From: a virus
DNA length: 57,704 nt
Strand: one strand, 5' to 3'
IMG/VR virus record: IMGVR_UViG_3300042884_001115
Span: 1-57,704 of that record
In this document: one piece after another, positions 7,091 through 14,854 of the stretch
Layout of the letters: each line of letters begins with the position of its first letter
Position numbering within the stretch: the first letter of the stretch is position 1
Position numbers and translations under genes: made by a program
The notes under the pieces: generated by a model
Database searches by the model: none
Told to the model about the DNA's origin: nothing
Seen by the model: the letters and a program-made list of their open reading frames with translations, nothing else

Positions 7091-8013
7091 TCCCGATCAA
7101 ATTTAACAAACTGATTTACAATTAAATCACCAACACTATCTAATTTGAATCCTTTTGATTTCACTCTTAAAGGTTTTGACGTGTCAATGTTTTTTGGTAG
7201 TTTAATATTCAAACTACTTTCAGGATGTGGAATGGTTATTGTCCCACTTTTTAACTCATCAATATTCATAAAACAATCATACACCAAATGATTTCCAACT
7301 TTGTTGAATCCGTTTTGTGGTTTTAGATCAACTCTAATTATTAGATCACCATACATTCCATTTTTAAAATCACCAATTTGAGATAATCTTAAAAATTGTC
7401 CATTATCAATTCCATGTGGAAGTCCCACTTCAATTGTTTTCATTTCAGGTCTTGATCCAACACCAGAACATAAAAAACAAGCATTTATTAAAATGTGACC
7501 TTTACCTTGACATGACTCACAAACCGATTGTGCAACTTGGGTGAACATTCCTGATCCAAATTGTCTTAAAATCACACCAGATCCATTGCAAGACACACAG
7601 GTTCTCTTATCACCACCTGATCCATTGCAAGGATCACATTTAGTTTGTCTTTTATAAGTTAGGTTATGTTTTTTTGATAAATAAGAATCCAAAACACCAA
7701 TATTGACGGTGATATTTGTAACGTGAGCTTGTCGATTTTGCGGTCTTTGTTTTTGACCAAATAAGTCATTAAACATTTCGTTGAAGTTAAACCCTCCTCC
7801 ACCAAATGGATTTTTTCTTTGTTGGTCGTATTGTTGTCTTTTTTGTTCATCACCCAATACATCATAAGCCGATGATATTTTTTTAAACAGGTCTTCATTT
7901 CCACCAATATCGGGATGATTTTCTTTTGCTAATTTTCGATACGTTTTTTTGATTTCATCTTGTGTTGCGGTTTCGCTAACACCTAAAACGTCATAAAAGT
8001 TTTCATTATTCAT
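7087..8013 (-). CDS. dnaJ: DnaJ (Hsp40) co-chaperone, 308 aa
   Basis: Type I Hsp40 layout. The J domain (residues about 5-68) has the catalytic HPD at 33-35. A Gly/Phe-rich linker ([14 protein letters not shown]) follows, then four CxxCxGxG zinc motifs ([24 protein letters not shown] and the variant CFLCSGVG), then a short substrate-binding region containing GDLIIRV. It is about 60-70 residues shorter than cellular DnaJ, mostly at the C-terminus. The protein would stimulate the host DnaK and deliver phage proteins to it; no DnaK or GrpE is visible in the window. Phages more usually borrow the host protein, so this is notable. Confidence 0.93.
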   Translation of the reverse strand: MNNENFYDVLGVSETATQDEIKKTYRKLAKENHPDIGGNEDLFKKISSAYDVLGDEQKRQQYDQQRKNPFGGGGFNFNEMFNDLFGQKQRPQNRQAHVTNITVNIGVLDSYLSKKHNLTYKRQTKCDPCNGSGGDKRTCVSCNGSGVILRQFGSGMFTQVAQSVCESCQGKGHILINACFLCSGVGSRPEMKTIEVGLPHGIDNGQFLRLSQIGDFKNGMYGDLIIRVDLKPQNGFNKVGNHLVYDCFMNIDELKSGTITIPHPESSLNIKLPKNIDTSKPLRVKSKGFKLDSVGDLIVNQFVKFDRD

Positions 8014-8042
8014 TTATTTATTAAAAAGGGTATATTTTGTAT

Positions 8043-8684
8043 ATGAACTATTTAGTAGTATTGTTTAAAAATAAAGAAAGAAAAAAAATAATCAATAAGT
8101 TTCAGACATTTGAAAGGTGTAATGAATTTTATAATAACTTATTGAAAAACAACGAGTCTGTTATTTTTGATAAAAAAATTGAAAACACAAAAGAATGTGT
8201 ATTTGAACTTGGTTTATTAGAAAAGACTGATTCCAACTTTGATTCGTTGTTTGTTAAAGACAATATGGGTAGACAAGTTAAAGTTGAAATTGACGATCCT
8301 GAATATAAGATTATAAAAATTTCAAACTATAAACTTGAAGAGATGTTGTTTGACGTATCTTTAAATAAAAAGATTTCTGTTGATTTTTTTATAAAAAAGT
8401 ATCTATCAAAAAATTCAATTAAACTTATTTCTTGTTTAAATAACAAGATAGTCCTTCAAAATGATAGTGATGTTAATTTGTTTTCTTTGAAAAATGAATT
8501 TGAATCGGAAAGATTTCTAATGTCATTATCTAACTATATGATTTCTCAAAATAGATCGGACACCATTTTAGTTAGTGAAAGTTCTAAAGAACAAAAAAAA
8601 TATTTATATGATTTGTTAAATGGTATGGGTATAGATAAGAAAATCTTATACCGGAAATCAACTACGTTTAAAGAAAGAAGATAA
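8043..8684 (+). CDS. Hypothetical protein, 213 aa, plus strand
   Basis: Start set at the ATG at 8043; a TTG two codons upstream would add only two residues. The protein is Lys-rich and soluble. It begins MNYLVVLFKNKERKK and has the segment FQTFERCNEFYNNLL, typical of small phage proteins, but I cannot assign a family. It diverges from dnaJ with about 30 bases between the starts and converges on the gene at 8658-8966, overlapping it by 27 bases. Confidence 0.65.
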   Translation: MNYLVVLFKNKERKKIINKFQTFERCNEFYNNLLKNNESVIFDKKIENTKECVFELGLLEKTDSNFDSLFVKDNMGRQVKVEIDDPEYKIIKISNYKLEEMLFDVSLNKKISVDFFIKKYLSKNSIKLISCLNNKIVLQNDSDVNLFSLKNEFESERFLMSLSNYMISQNRSDTILVSESSKEQKKYLYDLLNGMGIDKKILYRKSTTFKERR

Positions 8685-8966
8685 CTTCTCTTTTAAAGTT
8701 TTTTTGGGGATCTCAACCTCTTCTTTGGGTAATGGTGTTTGGTAATCTTCGTGAATAAAAACATGTTCCACACCAGAAATATCAATTGAAAACCTTTTAT
8801 GTTGGTGATCAATTTTTCTAAAATTAGTTTGGACTTTTTTGTAATCGTCATTATTGAGTTCGTAGACACATATCATCTTTCCATCAGGAAACAATGACTG
8901 TAGTCCATCGGTGATAAGGGCAATGTTCTCTAAGATCCCATCAACACTCTTTTTATCCTCTTCCAT
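8658..8966 (-). CDS. Hypothetical protein, 102 aa
   Basis: Begins MEEDKKSVDGILENIALITD; the middle contains GKMICVYELNNDDYKKVQTN and HKRFSIDISGVEHVFIHED, then a Lys-rich tail ending KLSSFFKRS. Soluble, no recognised motif. Its 5' end overlaps the 3' end of the next gene by 37 bases and its 3' end overlaps the convergent plus-strand gene. Confidence 0.55.
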   Translation of the reverse strand: MEEDKKSVDGILENIALITDGLQSLFPDGKMICVYELNNDDYKKVQTNFRKIDHQHKRFSIDISGVEHVFIHEDYQTPLPKEEVEIPKKTLKEKLSSFFKRS

Positions 8967-9130
8967 AATGATAACTCTTCTTTTGTTGGTATAATTTCAT
9001 CCTTTTTAATTTGTTTCAATGAGTCAATGATTCGTTTTTTCTCATTTTCAAGCTCTTTGTTATCTTTTTCCATTTCACTCTTCAACCAACCCACCGCTTG
9101 TTCTTCTCGTGTCAATAATTTCTTCTCCAT
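8930..9130 (-). CDS. Small charged helical protein, 66 aa
   Basis: Highly charged, predicted as a single long helix or coiled coil (LKSEMEKDNKELENEKKRI), with an amphipathic end WKRIKRVLMGS. It overlaps both neighbours in other frames: 56 bases with the gene upstream and 37 with the gene downstream. That is consistent with a coupled cluster but also lowers confidence. No family recognised. Confidence 0.5.
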   Translation of the reverse strand: MEKKLLTREEQAVGWLKSEMEKDNKELENEKKRIIDSLKQIKKDEIIPTKEELSLWKRIKRVLMGS

Positions 9131-9503
9131 CGTCTAATTTTTCTTCAAAAATATCAAATTTTAATAATTGTAAACTTTCTAACTTTTCCTTTTCAAAAAT
9201 CTTTTTAAGTTCATCAATTTTTTGTTTTAATAAACTTTCTTTCATTTCAATTTCTTTATTATATGCTATAATATTTTTAATGTTTTCAACGGTTTTGTTT
9301 AAAACATTTTCATTAAACTCACTAACAAATGAAAAAAATCTTTTGTTTTCATTCACTTTTTGATTTTCAATTATTTTGTCTTCTTGAACATATTTTTTTG
9401 GGATTTTCCAATGATTAGGAAATTCAATGTCTACAGTTAAATAATTTTTTAGTTTTCTAACTGAAACTAAATATTCGAATATATCTTTGAGTTCGTTATA
9501 CAT
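9075..9503 (-). CDS. Hypothetical coiled-coil protein, 142 aa
   Basis: The N-terminus MYNELKDIFEYLVSVRKLKN leads into a structured part with FPNHWKIPKKYVQEDKIIE. A long Glu/Lys coiled coil follows (KESLLKQKIDELKKIFEKEK), then an acidic tail. I have a general memory of similar proteins in uncultured large phages but no function. The stop of the upstream membrane protein gene is two bases away. Confidence 0.65.
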   Translation of the reverse strand: MYNELKDIFEYLVSVRKLKNYLTVDIEFPNHWKIPKKYVQEDKIIENQKVNENKRFFSFVSEFNENVLNKTVENIKNIIAYNKEIEMKESLLKQKIDELKKIFEKEKLESLQLLKFDIFEEKLDDGEEIIDTRRTSGGLVEE

Positions 9504-9504
9504 A

Positions 9505-9705
9505 TTATAGATATTTTGTTAAAATATAGGTTATTAGATAAGTGATGAAAAAATAGTTGGATATTTTTTCCCAAATTGAGTATCTCATTTCAGAAGGGTT
9601 CTGACTTAAAATGTTTTTAATAATTCTAAAAATTCCGTTCATCACATAAAGTGTTGAAAGGATAAAAATAAAAAGGGAAAAAATATCCAAACTAATCATA
9701 ATCAT
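9505..9705 (-). CDS. Two-TM small membrane protein, 66 aa
   Basis: Two hydrophobic segments, at about residues 3-27 (DIFSLFIFILSTLYVMNG) and 49-65 (NYFFITYLITYILTKYL), flank a short polar loop. Small two-TM proteins in phages include holins, superinfection-exclusion proteins and inert membrane proteins; nothing here decides. Its ATG overlaps the TGA of the Hc1-like gene (ATGA), so the two are probably co-translated. Confidence 0.6.
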   Translation of the reverse strand: MIMISLDIFSLFIFILSTLYVMNGIFRIIKNILSQNPSEMRYSIWEKISNYFFITYLITYILTKYL

Positions 9706-9872
9706 TTTTTTCTTTCTTCAAGAATTTCGCTTCTTAATTGTTGTAAAAGAGTTTTAAGATCTTGAGATGATTTTCTTGCTCTTGTTCCGGCACTTTTGTT
9801 TCCAGAATAAAACTTTGTTACATCTAAGCTCAATTGTTCAGTAAGCTCTTTAATTTTCTCTAATGTTTCCAT
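9702..9872 (-). CDS. Histone H1-like (Hc1-type) DNA-binding protein, 56 aa
   Basis: The sequence runs METLEKIKELTEQLSLDVTK, then FYSGNKSAGTRARKSSQDLK, and ends TLLQQLRSEILEERKK. The G-N-K-x-A-G-T-R-A-R-K core followed by a leucine-heptad helix matches the small Hc1/histone-H1-like proteins common in Bacteroidetes. Those proteins bind DNA non-specifically and compact it. A phage copy could compact replicating DNA, help packaging, or act on the host nucleoid. An ACTATAATT element lies 11 bases upstream of the ATG, and the stop is coupled to the membrane protein gene downstream. Confidence 0.75.
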   Translation of the reverse strand: METLEKIKELTEQLSLDVTKFYSGNKSAGTRARKSSQDLKTLLQQLRSEILEERKK

Positions 9873-9883
9873 TTGTTATTAAA

Positions 9884-9898
9884 AATTATAGTTTATTT
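9884..9898 (-). promoter_or_regulatory. Candidate promoter element AAATAAACTATAATT
   Basis: Fifteen bases, identical to those before the gene at 25610-25699, 11 bases from the ATG of the Hc1-like gene. The spacing and TATAAT-like core suggest a -10 region. Confidence 0.35.
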
Positions 9899-9935
9899 CA
9901 CTAAATAATACTATTCAATATTATATTAGTAAAGT

Positions 9936-10409
9936 TTAGATAATAAGATTATTATCCAAAGATTTATATATGTTATAAATAAGGTCTAAATCAACTTGTG
10001 TAAATGGTTTGTCTTTGTTAAACAAGTCGTTAAAAAAAACGTCTATTGATTCTCTAATTTGTTCCTTTTCTTGTTTATAGAATATTTCATCAAATAAAGT
10101 AAAAAAGTATTTGTAATGATCTCCATCCATTCTGAAGATAATACTTTCTTTTTTAAAGTTCTCTACTGTTTTTTTCCAACACCAATCAAAATGATTAATA
10201 TCATCCTCATTAGTCATTTTAACTAAGGTTTCATTTTTTTCATTTTTTGACCCTAAATATGTGCTTTTAATTAGTAGATGTAGACTATAGGAAAAATCAT
10301 AATACAACTCCATTTTTTCAGAAATTATATTATTAGCCCTAAACCACGTATCAACGTCTTCAGGATTTAAATTTTTGGTGATATAGTTAAAAAAATTATC
10401 CATAGTCAT
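9936..10409 (-). CDS. Hypothetical protein, 157 aa
   Basis: Soluble, helical and aromatic-rich. It begins MTMDNFFNYITKNLNPEDVD and contains NHFDWCWKKTVENFKKES and HYKYFFTLFDEIFYKQEK, ending SLDNNLII. No catalytic motif stands out. It is flanked by 63 bases on its left, toward the Hc1-like gene, and about 40 bases on its right, and has no clear late-type motif. Confidence 0.65.
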   Translation of the reverse strand: MTMDNFFNYITKNLNPEDVDTWFRANNIISEKMELYYDFSYSLHLLIKSTYLGSKNEKNETLVKMTNEDDINHFDWCWKKTVENFKKESIIFRMDGDHYKYFFTLFDEIFYKQEKEQIRESIDVFFNDLFNKDKPFTQVDLDLIYNIYKSLDNNLII

Positions 10410-10451
10410 TACTAACTATGGATAATATAGGTTAAGGTATTTTATTGTAAA

Positions 10452-11888
10452 TTATTGAGTTTTTCTATTGTATCCCATTAAATCTTGAATTCTATCAAAC
10501 TCTTCGTTCAACTTTTTACTTTCTTTCTCATTTACATTTTCTTCTAACTTATTTAGAACTGATTGTGAAGTCTTTTTTCCTTTTCTTGATTTTAAAGATC
10601 CTCTTTCAGTGTGTTCGCCAGCTTGGTCTACAGGTTGTGGTTGTCTTTTATAAGATGCTTCTTGTTGTTCTTGACCATAGAGATTGTCTTTATAATTTTT
10701 AAAGAACTTTTCTCCTGTTTTACTTGGAACTACATTACCTAAAGCATTTCCATCTTTGTCAACTTGAGCGTTTCCTGTTCTTGAAGATCCTTTTAATAAA
10801 TCTTCTATCCACTCCTCATTAGGTTTTATTTCATCATAAACTAAATTAGTTTGACCTGGATATGAAAAAGCATCAATGTATTCATCGACTGCATCCGATG
10901 GTGTGTATTTTTTTCTATTACCCTTTTTTAATCCACCATTTTCAGTTGGGAATTTTTGAGTTTCTTTCATCTCATATTTTGAACTTTCGTCGTTCATACC
11001 TTTCAAATAATCAGTCATTTTTTTAGCAACACTTTTCAAATAATTTTCATTTTCTTTCTTGTCTGCTTTGTGAACTCTTTCATACTCTCTAAAACCTTTA
11101 GGTTCTGATTTTCTGAATTTTTTATCTTCGTTTACGATTTTTTCGATAAAATCGATTAAGTCTGTTTCAGTAAATAGAATACTTTCATTAACTTTTGATT
11201 TTTTTCTCATGTAAGATTCTTTAACGTCAAATGTTTCCCCATCCAACTCAAAAGTTTTTTTACCTTTCTTTTTAGCCATCATAGCGGCATAGGCGAATTC
11301 TTTACTTTCATCAGTTTCACCTTCTCCTACTTCTTTTTCAAACTCTACTTCATAAAGTTGTTCTGTTTCATCTTGTTGTTTTCTTAACATTTTGAAATCT
11401 TCGGAGTCAATCCTATTATTTTTGTTTTTGTCTAATTTACGTTGTTTACCATGAAGTTTTTCTGTTATTTCTTCTTCATCATCACTATGTCTATATTTAG
11501 TTTTGTATGATGGCATGTCACGAGGCATTCTTAGTTCAGGATAATATTCTTCTTCATCGTCATAATTAATATCATCATAATTTACGAATTCTTCATCGTC
11601 ATCATCACCTAAACCATATTTAGTATTACCATAGTCAATATCATCTTCAAATTCCATAACTTCAGATGAACCCTTCCAACCACATTCCATACACTCTTTT
11701 TCTGTCACTTCTGATGAACCGCATTGTTCACATGTTTCACCCTCTTGAACATAATCAAACTCGTTTGTGTCATACAAATCTGTTTCCTTTTTAAGGTTCA
11801 ATCTATTCATAATAGATTCTGCTTTTTCGTGAATACTTTCTTTAAGTATTTTTTCAAATCTTGATCGGATATATTGTTTTTGATTCAT
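10452..11888 (-). CDS. Acidic phage protein with zinc ribbon and EF-hand-like loop, 478 aa
   Basis: Domains in order: a helical N-terminus with ILKES (possible L-K-E protease site at residues 15-17); a zinc ribbon (about 50-72; CEQCG and CMECGWKG); an acidic stretch carrying EEFVNYDDINYDDEEE, shared with the protein at 1241-1741; an EF-hand-like loop DKNKNNRIDSED (about 151-163); long charged low-complexity segments; and a C-terminus LNEEFDRIQDLMGYNRKTQ, echoing the N-terminus of the 1241-1741 protein. The EF-hand loop suggests calcium binding. It is preceded by a good late-type motif, so a virion or assembly protein is likely. No homologue of known function recognised. Confidence 0.75.
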   Translation of the reverse strand: MNQKQYIRSRFEKILKESIHEKAESIMNRLNLKKETDLYDTNEFDYVQEGETCEQCGSSEVTEKECMECGWKGSSEVMEFEDDIDYGNTKYGLGDDDDEEFVNYDDINYDDEEEYYPELRMPRDMPSYKTKYRHSDDEEEITEKLHGKQRKLDKNKNNRIDSEDFKMLRKQQDETEQLYEVEFEKEVGEGETDESKEFAYAAMMAKKKGKKTFELDGETFDVKESYMRKKSKVNESILFTETDLIDFIEKIVNEDKKFRKSEPKGFREYERVHKADKKENENYLKSVAKKMTDYLKGMNDESSKYEMKETQKFPTENGGLKKGNRKKYTPSDAVDEYIDAFSYPGQTNLVYDEIKPNEEWIEDLLKGSSRTGNAQVDKDGNALGNVVPSKTGEKFFKNYKDNLYGQEQQEASYKRQPQPVDQAGEHTERGSLKSRKGKKTSQSVLNKLEENVNEKESKKLNEEFDRIQDLMGYNRKTQ

Positions 11889-11900
11889 TTTTCTTTTTAT

Positions 11901-11912
11901 TTTATAAATATC
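11901..11912 (-). promoter_or_regulatory. Late-type motif GATATTTATAAA
   Basis: TATTTATAAA about 12 bases before the ATG at 11888; one of the best matches to the motif. Confidence 0.5.
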
Positions 11913-11915
11913 TTA

Positions 11916-12659
11916 TTATTTTGTTTTAGTCATTTCTTGATAAAGTAATTCGAAAATGTAGTTCTTATCCAACCCATAGTTTTTCGAGACACTGTCAACC
12001 GCACTTTTTACTGATTCATTTTCAAAAATGTTTAAAGATCCAATATCACCTTGATTACAATACGGGAACGTTTTACATTTCTTTTTTACTTGAACAAATT
12101 TTCCTCCTTTGTATAGTGGTTTTTTATAACCAGCAAAATCTTTTTTCTTTAGTGATTTTGCCCAAATTGCGGGTTGTGAATATTGTCCTGAAGACGCCGA
12201 TGTCGTGGCTTCTTTAGTTTCAGTTTTTTTCAATTCAGAATCTTCCACATCTAAACTTTCTCTTACTGTTTTTACATTTTTTGTAATATCACCCTTTGTT
12301 GTTGAGAATAATGGCATAGAATATCCACCCGCAGATCCTGCACCTGTAGCTTCAGTGTTTTCTTCTTTTTTTCCTTTTTCAGATAAAATTGATTTTAAAA
12401 AATCATTCAAGTCTTCAGGGTCATTTAAAAACTCTTTAATTTTTTTTCTGATTTGGTTATTTGATAATTTTTTATTTTTTATCAAGTTATAAATCTGAAG
12501 AAGATCGTCTTCGTCTTTTAAAAAACTTAAATAATCTCTTTTTTTGTTTTTACCTTCTTTCATTTCAGCATCAATCAGTTTATTGATTTCGTATCTTTGT
12601 TTCGGCCTAACACCACCACTAACCAAACCTGACTGAAGTTTTTGTATTATATCTTCCAT
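11916..12659 (-). CDS. Conserved-type phage protein, 247 aa
   Basis: A helical N-terminal half (residues about 1-90, Lys-rich) is followed by two related Ala/Ser/Gly segments, ATGAGSAGGYSMPLF and ATTSASSGQYSQPAIWAKS. Then comes a basic segment with YKGGKFVQVKKKCKTFPYC and NQGDIG, and a C-terminal helix. Proteins with this KKCKTFPYCNQGD-type segment are familiar to me from uncultured large phages but have no assigned function. The start overlaps the upstream stop as TAATG. Confidence 0.7.
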   Translation of the reverse strand: MEDIIQKLQSGLVSGGVRPKQRYEINKLIDAEMKEGKNKKRDYLSFLKDEDDLLQIYNLIKNKKLSNNQIRKKIKEFLNDPEDLNDFLKSILSEKGKKEENTEATGAGSAGGYSMPLFSTTKGDITKNVKTVRESLDVEDSELKKTETKEATTSASSGQYSQPAIWAKSLKKKDFAGYKKPLYKGGKFVQVKKKCKTFPYCNQGDIGSLNIFENESVKSAVDSVSKNYGLDKNYIFELLYQEMTKTK

Positions 12660-12904
12660 TACATGTTTCTAAATTTAGACTCCCAATATCCTTTTTGATG
12701 ATACATCATGTTAAAGTATTCTTGAAAAGATTTTATGACAATGTCTTTTACGTGATTTTTATATTTTCCTCTTTGAAGTTCTGTGGATATTTTATCCATT
12801 AGTTTATCTTCAAATTGTTTAGACGTGTTGGAGTCAAGAAAACTTTTTATTTCTTTTCTGATCATCACTTCAATTTCATTCTTATCTGTTTGTGTCAGTG
12901 CCAT
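12659..12904 (-). CDS. Small helical protein, 81 aa
   Basis: Predicted all-helical and charged: MALTQTDKNEIEVMIRKEIK at the start, FEDKLMDKISTELQRGKYKN in the middle and a Tyr-rich end FNMMYHQKGYWESKFRNM. It may oligomerise through its amphipathic helices. It is translationally coupled on both sides (shared bases at 12659 and 12904), inside the block with the lysis genes. No known function. Confidence 0.65.
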   Translation of the reverse strand: MALTQTDKNEIEVMIRKEIKSFLDSNTSKQFEDKLMDKISTELQRGKYKNHVKDIVIKSFQEYFNMMYHQKGYWESKFRNM

Positions 12905-13317
12905 TATTTTAAAAGTGCTATGTAGGTTAATGGTGCTATGATTACCGCAGAGATTATATTATATAAAGTATTTTTAGTTTTGATTCTTTTATTTTCTTCT
13001 CTAAGACCTTTATTCTCTTCTTTGATGATTTCAATTGCTTTGTTTTTTTCACTAATTATTTCTCTATTAAGACTATCTTCTTTTTCCCACGAATCGTTTT
13101 CTTTTTGTAGAATTTGTGTTTTTTTGTTGAGTTCATAAATCTCCTCTTTATAAGTTTTTACAACCTCTTGCAACTTATCGTAGTTATTTAAATCTAATAG
13201 TATTTGTTTTGCCACAGGATAAGGAATACACATTTGAGAAGTGTCAGAGTTATTCTTTTGTGAAAGAAACCCTAAACACAAAAAAGTGAAAATGATAAGT
13301 AATATATTTTTTTTCAT
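12904..13317 (-). CDS. Spanin-like coiled-coil protein with signal and C-terminal TM segments, 137 aa
   Basis: Start chosen at the ATG at 13317 (MKKNILLIIFTFLCLGFLSQ), an obvious signal sequence or anchor; the longer reading begins inside the upstream gene. After it comes CIPYPVAKQILLDLNNYDKL, a long coiled coil (about residues 45-110), and a C-terminal hydrophobic segment IISAVIIAPLTYIALLK. The signal / coiled coil / TM layout and position beside an amidase resemble phage spanin or Rz-type lysis proteins. The family assignment is inferred from architecture, not from a conserved motif. Confidence 0.65.
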   Translation of the reverse strand: MKKNILLIIFTFLCLGFLSQKNNSDTSQMCIPYPVAKQILLDLNNYDKLQEVVKTYKEEIYELNKKTQILQKENDSWEKEDSLNREIISEKNKAIEIIKEENKGLREENKRIKTKNTLYNIISAVIIAPLTYIALLK

Positions 13318-13318
13318 A

Positions 13319-13672
13319 TTAAAAGTTATATCTTTTTTTAAACAAACTATCGATTTTTTTCTTGTCCGCACTTTTAATTTCGTCTTCCTTGATAGTATAG
13401 TAATTATTAATTTCGTTTCGTTGTAATTTAATTTTAGTAATTTTTGTATCAATATCTTTAATTTGTGATCTATATAATTTTATAGAATCTTTAATATCCT
13501 TTTGAAGTTTTTCAATATCCTTAACCTTTTGATCAATTTGTTCCAACTTATATTTATTCAATTCACTATGATCTGGTGTTGGTGTAAAAACTCGAACTAA
13601 TAAATACACAAAAATCACCCCCAATATTGTAAGAGTGATTGTTTTCCAATTATATACAAAAAAGTCCTTCAT
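13319..13672 (-). CDS. Spanin-like membrane-anchored coiled-coil protein, 117 aa
   Basis: An N-terminal membrane anchor (KTITLTILGVIFVYLLVRVF, residues about 10-29) is followed by an about 80-residue coiled coil (ELNKYKLEQIDQKVKDIEKL onward). This is the topology of an inner-membrane spanin (Rz): short cytoplasmic tail, one TM, periplasmic coil. It lies directly before the signal-bearing coiled-coil gene and close to the endolysin. Together they could form the disruption complex that spans the periplasm. The assignment is by architecture only. Confidence 0.65.
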   Translation of the reverse strand: MKDFFVYNWKTITLTILGVIFVYLLVRVFTPTPDHSELNKYKLEQIDQKVKDIEKLQKDIKDSIKLYRSQIKDIDTKITKIKLQRNEINNYYTIKEDEIKSADKKKIDSLFKKRYNF

Positions 13673-14265
13673 TAATCTTCAAGTCTTGATGAGACAATTT
13701 TACTCCATTTATTTTTAAATTTTTCGTAGAATGATTGAATCTTGGGAATCATCTCCAAATATTTCTCATCCAATTTCATCATTTCACCATTGATATAGAT
13801 TCCATTTGGTTCTTTAATAGTGTAGAAAAACTCCAAATCTAACTCCAAAATTTTACCTGACCATTCAACATTATCATGGTAAACTTTTAACTTATCAAAC
13901 TCCGCCAATTCAGCGACTTCAGTTCTAAATTCATCAACGGTTTCAACAAACGCATTTTTCTCATCTGTTGTTAATTGGATGTCAGCCTCTGTTTTACCGT
14001 TTAAAACCAACAAATTACCTTGAATTTTATATGTTTTTTGTTTGTCTTTTGGTTTTCCGATTTCATCAGAATCTTTTTTTGGTTTTTTATCATCAAAAGT
14101 TTCTTCAGCGTCAATCTCAAAATCAACTTCTTCTTCTTCTTCTTTTTGTTCAATTAATAAACCATATTGTTTTCTGATTTGTTTTTTTGAACTTTCATTA
14201 ATATTTTTAGAAAGAGCCCTTCTTGATGCTTCAATTAAATTTTTTATTTCTTCGTAGTTATTCAT
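13672..14265 (-). CDS. Hypothetical protein with capsid-targeting-like N-terminus, 197 aa
   Basis: The N-terminus MNNYEEIKNLIEASRRALSK is strikingly like the T4 internal-protein targeting peptide (short, with a final L/I-x-E before Ala): L-I-E precedes Ala at residues 10-13. A disordered acidic linker (EEEEEVDFEIDAEETFDD) follows. Next is a compact domain (about 75-165, YKIQGNLLVLNGKTEADIQL) and a helical C-terminus. It overlaps the amidase gene by 8 bases and shares the late-type operon starting at 16192. Function unknown. Confidence 0.7.
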   Translation of the reverse strand: MNNYEEIKNLIEASRRALSKNINESSKKQIRKQYGLLIEQKEEEEEVDFEIDAEETFDDKKPKKDSDEIGKPKDKQKTYKIQGNLLVLNGKTEADIQLTTDEKNAFVETVDEFRTEVAELAEFDKLKVYHDNVEWSGKILELDLEFFYTIKEPNGIYINGEMMKLDEKYLEMIPKIQSFYEKFKNKWSKIVSSRLED

Positions 14266-14851
14266 TTTTCAATAATTTATTAAACTTTTCAAAGTCAAAT
14301 GCCGGACTTAAATCCGTAACATTTGAATCAAAATTTGCTCTTGTTATAATACCCATAAAAGTTTCAATCCCTTTTATTTTTGTATTATGTCCAACAAAAT
14401 TTAAATTTATGTTATGTTTTTTTGACAATTCTCTACAAAGTTCTGCAGTTTTTTCATATTGAACTTCAGTATAAGGTTGCCAAAAATAATTATCCCTCCA
14501 CTTTTTCTCCACCACTTTGTCTTTATAAATATTGCCAATCCAATTAATGTGATACTTTCTTAGAGGAACTTTTTCTAACCAACCTAAATTTTCTAAACTA
14601 ATGACAATAGATTTGTAGTTAATTGTGACACTATTGAAATAATTACTATCCATGTTGTCATCAAGAGTTTGAAGTATTTTCCCATCTCTTGATATTAAAT
14701 AATGTGGTAATCTTGGTGGTTTACCTAAAAAACGATGTTTTAATGACACCATGAAATCAATCAATGGTCTTGAGGTATGAATCAAAATTATTTGTGTTTT
14801 TTTATCTACGTGTGAATAGTCAACATCAAATTTTGATTCAATAATATCCAT
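14258..14851 (-). CDS. N-acetylmuramoyl-L-alanine amidase (endolysin), 197 aa
   Basis: Amidase_2/PGRP-like zinc amidase that cuts the bond between MurNAc and the stem peptide of peptidoglycan. Putative zinc ligands are visible: His25 in ILIHTSRP, His near 153 in VGHN, and Asp near 179 in TDLSPAFDF, matching the usual H...H...D(PGPAF) pattern. The PHYLISRDGKI segment is also typical. There is no signal peptide, so release would need a holin. It lies beside two spanin-like genes and a multi-TM protein, forming a lysis block. Confidence 0.85.
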   Translation of the reverse strand: MDIIESKFDVDYSHVDKKTQIILIHTSRPLIDFMVSLKHRFLGKPPRLPHYLISRDGKILQTLDDNMDSNYFNSVTINYKSIVISLENLGWLEKVPLRKYHINWIGNIYKDKVVEKKWRDNYFWQPYTEVQYEKTAELCRELSKKHNINLNFVGHNTKIKGIETFMGIITRANFDSNVTDLSPAFDFEKFNKLLKNE

Positions 14852-14854
14852 ATT

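Noticed and set aside
13318-13452. Longer start for the signal-bearing spanin-like protein
   Set aside because: It would run 130 bases into the preceding gene and hide an ideal signal sequence; the ATG at 13317 was preferred.
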